DNA of 64,000 bases from NCBI RefSeq assembly GCF_002085925.2, contig NZ_CP053562.1, positions 972,001 to 1,036,000 on the forward strand, in the 5' to 3' direction. Shown one piece after another: positions 61,201-64,000 of the stretch. How positions within the stretch are numbered: position 1 is the stretch's first letter; the number at the start of each line of letters is the position of its first letter. This DNA is from Thioclava electrotropha (GTDB lineage: Bacteria > Pseudomonadota > Alphaproteobacteria > Rhodobacterales > Rhodobacteraceae). The notes beneath the pieces were generated by a model. It did no database searches, was not told the origin of the DNA, and saw only the letters and a list, made by a program, of their open reading frames with translations. The position numbers and the translations under genes are program-made.

Positions 61201-63036
61201 TCACTCGGGCAGGATGCGCACGCCACCCTTCGCCGCCGAGCTGGCCAGCAGCGCATAGGCCTTGAGCGCGGTCGAGACAGCGCGCTTGCGCGGCTCTGCC
61301 GGTTTCCACGGCAGCGGCCCCATCGCCTCACGCCGCGCGGCCAGAACATTGTCGGCCACGGCAAGGTTGATCGTGCGGTTCGGGATGTCGATCTCGATGA
61401 TATCGCCGGTCTCGACGAGGCCGATCGTGCCGCCTTCTTCCGCTTCCGGGCTGACATGGCCGATGGACAGCCCCGAGGTGCCGCCCGAGAACCGTCCGTC
61501 GGTCAGCAGCGCGCATTTCGCGCCGAGGCCCTTCGATTTGAGGTAGGAGGTCGGGTAGAGCATTTCCTGCATCCCCGGACCGCCGCGCGGGCCCTCGTAG
61601 CGGATGATGACCACCTCGCCCTCGACGACCTTGCCGGTCAGGATGCCCGACACCGCGTCGTCCTGGCTCTCGTAGACTTTTGCGGGGCCCGAGAATTTCA
61701 GGATCGAGTCGTCGACGCCTGCGGTTTTCACGATGCAGCCCTGTTCGGCGATATTGCCGTACAGAACCGCCAGACCGCCATCTTGCGAGAACGCATGTTC
61801 CGCGGTGCGGATCACGCCGTTTTCGCGGTCGCGGTCGAGCTCTTTGTAGCGGTTCTCAGTCGAGAAGGCCTGCGTGGTGCGCACGCCGCCCGGCGCCGCG
61901 CGGTAAAACTGATCCGTGGCATCGTCATTGGCGACCATCACGTCCCATTTCGACAGCGCTTCGGCCATCGTCTCCGAATGCACGGTGCGCACGTCCTGAT
62001 GGATCAGACCGGCGCGGTTCATCTCGCCAAGGATGCCCATGATGCCGCCCGCGCGGTGGACGTCTTCCATGTGGACGTCCTGCTTCGCCGGTGCGACCTT
62101 GCAGAACACCGGAACCTTGCGGCTGAGCCGGTCGATGTCTTCCATCGTGAAGTCGACCTTGCCCTCATGCGCGATCGCCAGCAGGTGGAGCACGGTGTTG
62201 GTGGACCCGCCCATCGCGATATCGAGGCTCATCGCGTTCTCGAAGGCTTCAAACGTCGCGATCTCGCGCGGCAGCAGGCCCTTGTCTTCCAGCTCGTAAT
62301 GGCGGCGCGTGATCTCGACGATCTTGCGGCCCGCCTCGAGGAACAGCTCTTTGCGGTCGGCATGCGTCGCCAGCATCGAACCGTTGCCCGGCAGCGCCAG
62401 ACCCAGTGCCTCGGCCAGACAGTTCATCGAGTTCGCGGTGAACATGCCCGAGCACGACCCGCAGGTCGGGCAGGCGGCCTTCTCGATCGCGAGCACGTCC
62501 TCGTCGGAATATTTGTCGTCGGCCGCAGCCACCATCGCATCGACCAGATCGAGGTCGTGACCGATGATTTCCGCGCCTTCCTTGCCGGCTTCCATCGGGC
62601 CGCCGGAGACGAAGATCACCGGGATGTTCAGGCGCATCGCGGCCATCATCATGCCGGGGGTGATCTTGTCGCAGTTCGAGATGCAGACCATCGCATCGGC
62701 GCAATGCGCGTTGACCATGTATTCCACGGAGTCCGCGATCACTTCGCGCGAGGGCAGCGAATAGAGCATCCCGTCATGGCCCATCGCGATCCCGTCATCG
62801 ACCGCGATGGTGTTGAATTCCTTCGCGACACCGCCCGCGCTCTCGATCTCGCGCGCGACCATCTGGCCGAGGTCCTTGAGGTGGACGTGGCCGGGAACGA
62901 ATTGGGTGAAGGAGTTCACGACCGCGATGATCGGCTTGCCGAAGTCGTCATCGGTCATGCCGGTGGCGCGCCACAGACCGCGCGCACCTGCCATGTTGCG
63001 GCCATGGGTGGATCTACGGGAACGATAAAAGGCCAT
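61201..63036 (-). CDS. ilvD: Dihydroxy-acid dehydratase
   Basis: The 611-residue enzyme of branched-chain amino acid and pantothenate synthesis dehydrates 2,3-dihydroxy acids to 2-oxo acids. IlvD landmarks are [27 protein letters not shown] at the start (beginning only), [12 protein letters not shown] and [19 protein letters not shown] with the Fe-S cysteines, and the C-terminal [13 protein letters not shown] and [15 protein letters not shown]. The length fits the E. coli type. The start at 63036 is the family start; the open frame continuing to 63327 is unlike the family. A 7-bp hairpin (63057-63074) lies in its leader. The gene stands alone. Confidence 0.97.
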   Translation of the reverse strand: MAFYRSRRSTHGRNMAGARGLWRATGMTDDDFGKPIIAVVNSFTQFVPGHVHLKDLGQMVAREIESAGGVAKEFNTIAVDDGIAMGHDGMLYSLPSREVIADSVEYMVNAHCADAMVCISNCDKITPGMMMAAMRLNIPVIFVSGGPMEAGKEGAEIIGHDLDLVDAMVAAADDKYSDEDVLAIEKAACPTCGSCSGMFTANSMNCLAEALGLALPGNGSMLATHADRKELFLEAGRKIVEITRRHYELEDKGLLPREIATFEAFENAMSLDIAMGGSTNTVLHLLAIAHEGKVDFTMEDIDRLSRKVPVFCKVAPAKQDVHMEDVHRAGGIMGILGEMNRAGLIHQDVRTVHSETMAEALSKWDVMVANDDATDQFYRAAPGGVRTTQAFSTENRYKELDRDRENGVIRTAEHAFSQDGGLAVLYGNIAEQGCIVKTAGVDDSILKFSGPAKVYESQDDAVSGILTGKVVEGEVVIIRYEGPRGGPGMQEMLYPTSYLKSKGLGAKCALLTDGRFSGGTSGLSIGHVSPEAEEGGTIGLVETGDIIEIDIPNRTINLAVADNVLAARREAMGPLPWKPAEPRKRAVSTALKAYALLASSAAKGGVRILPE

Positions 63037-63343
63037 AAGTTTTCCGTTTCTGTCGCGCCCGAGGGGACTCGGGCAATTTCCTGTCGCGGGCCTGAATATA
63101 ACATGGATCGCCCGATGAACAGTGGCGAGATCGCGCGGGTAGGCTGTGCGATGGTGCGAGATGTTGGGGGAGGGGGGCGTCTCGGAAGGCTTCCAGGGAA
63201 AGCTTTCAGCGGCGAGCGCGCCGCGCGTCGCGGCGCAGGGACTCATTGCTTTAGAGACGGGCAGGCGCGGCTCAGGCTGGCCGCCCGCGCCAAGACGTGC
63301 CGCAAAGCTTGCGCATCCGCTCCTCACGCCTACCTTTCACGCG
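63037..63343. other. Divergent region between ilvD and the helicase gene
   Basis: The 307-bp region contains a hairpin in the ilvD leader, GCCCGAG-GGGA-CTCGGGC at 63057-63074, and a TATATT-like -10 on the minus strand near 63097-63103. The half next to the helicase is GC-rich without a clear promoter or a good ribosome binding site. No additional gene is supported. Confidence 0.45.
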
Positions 63344-64000
63344 ATGCCCGACACCGCCGCCACGCCCCTCCTGCCGCAACGCTTCGCCGACTGGTTCGCC
63401 AGCCGCGGCTGGCAGCCGCACAGGCATCAGCTCGACGTGCTGTCGGCGCGCGAAGATACGCTGCTGATCGCGCCGACCGGGGGCGGCAAGACGTTGGCGG
63501 GGTTTCTGCCGTCGCTCGTCGATCTGGCCGCGGGATACGAGGGGCTGCACACGCTCTATGTCTCGCCGCTCAAGGCGCTTTCCAAGGACATCGCACGCAA
63601 CCTGCGCGCGCCAGTGGACGAGATCGGGCTGGACCTGCGGATCGAGGATCGCACCGGCGACACATCGGCCACGCAGCGCCGCCGTCAGCGGGTCGATCCA
63701 CCGCAGATCCTGCTGACGACGCCGGAGAGCCTCGCGCTGATGCTGTCCTACCCGGAAGCTCCGAAAATCTTCGCGGGGGTGAAGCGGGTGGTGCTGGACG
63801 AGATCCACGCGTTGGCCGAAAGCAAGCGGGGCGACCAGTTGATGCTGGGCGTCGCGCGGCTGCGCAGCGTGTCGCCGGACCTGACCGTCACAGGGCTCTC
63901 GGCCACGGTCGAGGCTCCGCAGGCGCTGGCCGATTTCATGGGCGGCGCGCGGGTGATCATGGCCGATCCCGGCCCGCCCCCCGATATCGAGATGCTGCCG
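63344..64000 (+). CDS. Lhr-type / ligase-associated DEXH-box helicase (partial, runs off the window)
   Basis: The frame is open from the ATG at 63344 to the window edge (219 codons, no stop), so only the N-terminal third is seen. It starts with a Q-motif-like region (FASRGWQPHRHQLDVL), Walker A LLIAPTGGGKTLAGFLP, motif Ia YVSPLKALSKD, Ib ILLTTPESLALML, the DEXH box VVLDEIHALAESKRGDQLMLG, and motif III TGLSATVE. This is the superfamily 2 Lhr-like group, often encoded next to an ATP-dependent DNA ligase and exonuclease in a DNA repair set. The neighbours that would confirm this lie beyond 64000. The translation start is uncertain because no clear ribosome binding site precedes it. Confidence 0.9.
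   Translation, partial: MPDTAATPLLPQRFADWFASRGWQPHRHQLDVLSAREDTLLIAPTGGGKTLAGFLPSLVDLAAGYEGLHTLYVSPLKALSKDIARNLRAPVDEIGLDLRIEDRTGDTSATQRRRQRVDPPQILLTTPESLALMLSYPEAPKIFAGVKRVVLDEIHALAESKRGDQLMLGVARLRSVSPDLTVTGLSATVEAPQALADFMGGARVIMADPGPPPDIEMLP

Noticed and set aside
1..64000. Mobile elements, CRISPR arrays, defence systems, rRNA or tRNA genes
   Set aside because: No transposase or integrase motifs, spaced direct repeats, tRNA T-loop patterns or rRNA sequence were seen on reading the window; short repeats found are listed individually.

Overview
This is a GC-rich, densely packed chromosomal window with many ATGA/TAATG start-stop overlaps. Its content (two TRAP transporters, an ATP-dependent 5-oxoprolinase, a PQQ dehydrogenase, a molybdenum hydroxylase, SYLF and fasciclin proteins) fits an aerobic alphaproteobacterium, most likely Rhodobacteraceae; the genus cannot be fixed from sequence alone. 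I saw no rRNA, tRNA, CRISPR array, transposase or phage gene. It reads as ordinary chromosome rather than an island.

Layout. 0.3-4.0 kb: a three-subunit membrane sugar/polyol dehydrogenase (Tat small subunit, FAD/Fe-S GMC subunit, tri-heme cytochrome c). 4.0-9.4 kb: an OmpR-type two-component system divergent from a dsbD / L,D-transpeptidase / dsbA-like operon, with a perfect PmrA/QseB-like box between them. 9.5-11.4 kb: SYLF protein, GT4 glycosyltransferase and a tiny membrane peptide. 11.4-16.2 kb: gluconate module (LacI-type repressor, operator, gluconokinase, TRAP transporter). 16.2-18.8 kb: LLM flavin oxidoreductase, crotonase, MarR-like regulator. 18.8-24.3 kb: a second TRAP transporter divergent from pxpBCA. 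24.4-28.6 kb: channel-like protein, AI-2E/PerM family protein, otsA and a PIG-L-like protein. 28.7-35.6 kb: fasciclin protein, topoisomerase IB and a Pao-type aldehyde oxidoreductase with its MocA and XdhC maturation genes. 35.8-41.2 kb: a two-gene PQQ glucose dehydrogenase, an aldo/keto reductase and an MFS exporter. 41.5-47.2 kb: an opp oligopeptide ABC operon whose oppD is split by a frameshift. 47.3-50.5 kb: cpdB and an orphan binding protein. 50.8-55.1 kb: an RND efflux pair. 55.3-58.9 kb: a small membrane protein, a membrane-anchored glutamate-synthase-like FMN/Fe-S protein and a PoxB-type pyruvate oxidase. 59.2-64 kb: fructosamine-kinase-like protein, FUSC-like protein, ilvD and the start of an Lhr-type helicase.

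How the genes fit together. A recurring theme is oxidation outside the cytoplasm: PQQ and FAD dehydrogenases can oxidise aldoses at the membrane, and the TRAP/gluconokinase module can import and phosphorylate the resulting gluconate. The second TRAP system and PxpABC look like uptake and hydrolysis of 5-oxoproline or a similar compound. Three binding-protein operons share one design, a strong hairpin just after the binding-protein gene.

The most notable observations are: a histidine kinase whose natural start position reads ATC behind a good Shine-Dalgarno; the perfect CTTAAG-N5-CTTAAG box; a PQQ dehydrogenase split into anchor and catalytic genes; the oppD frameshift; a trehalose-phosphate synthase gene paired with a divergent PIG-L-like gene; and the glutamate-synthase-like/PoxB gene pair, which could be an undescribed membrane redox unit.
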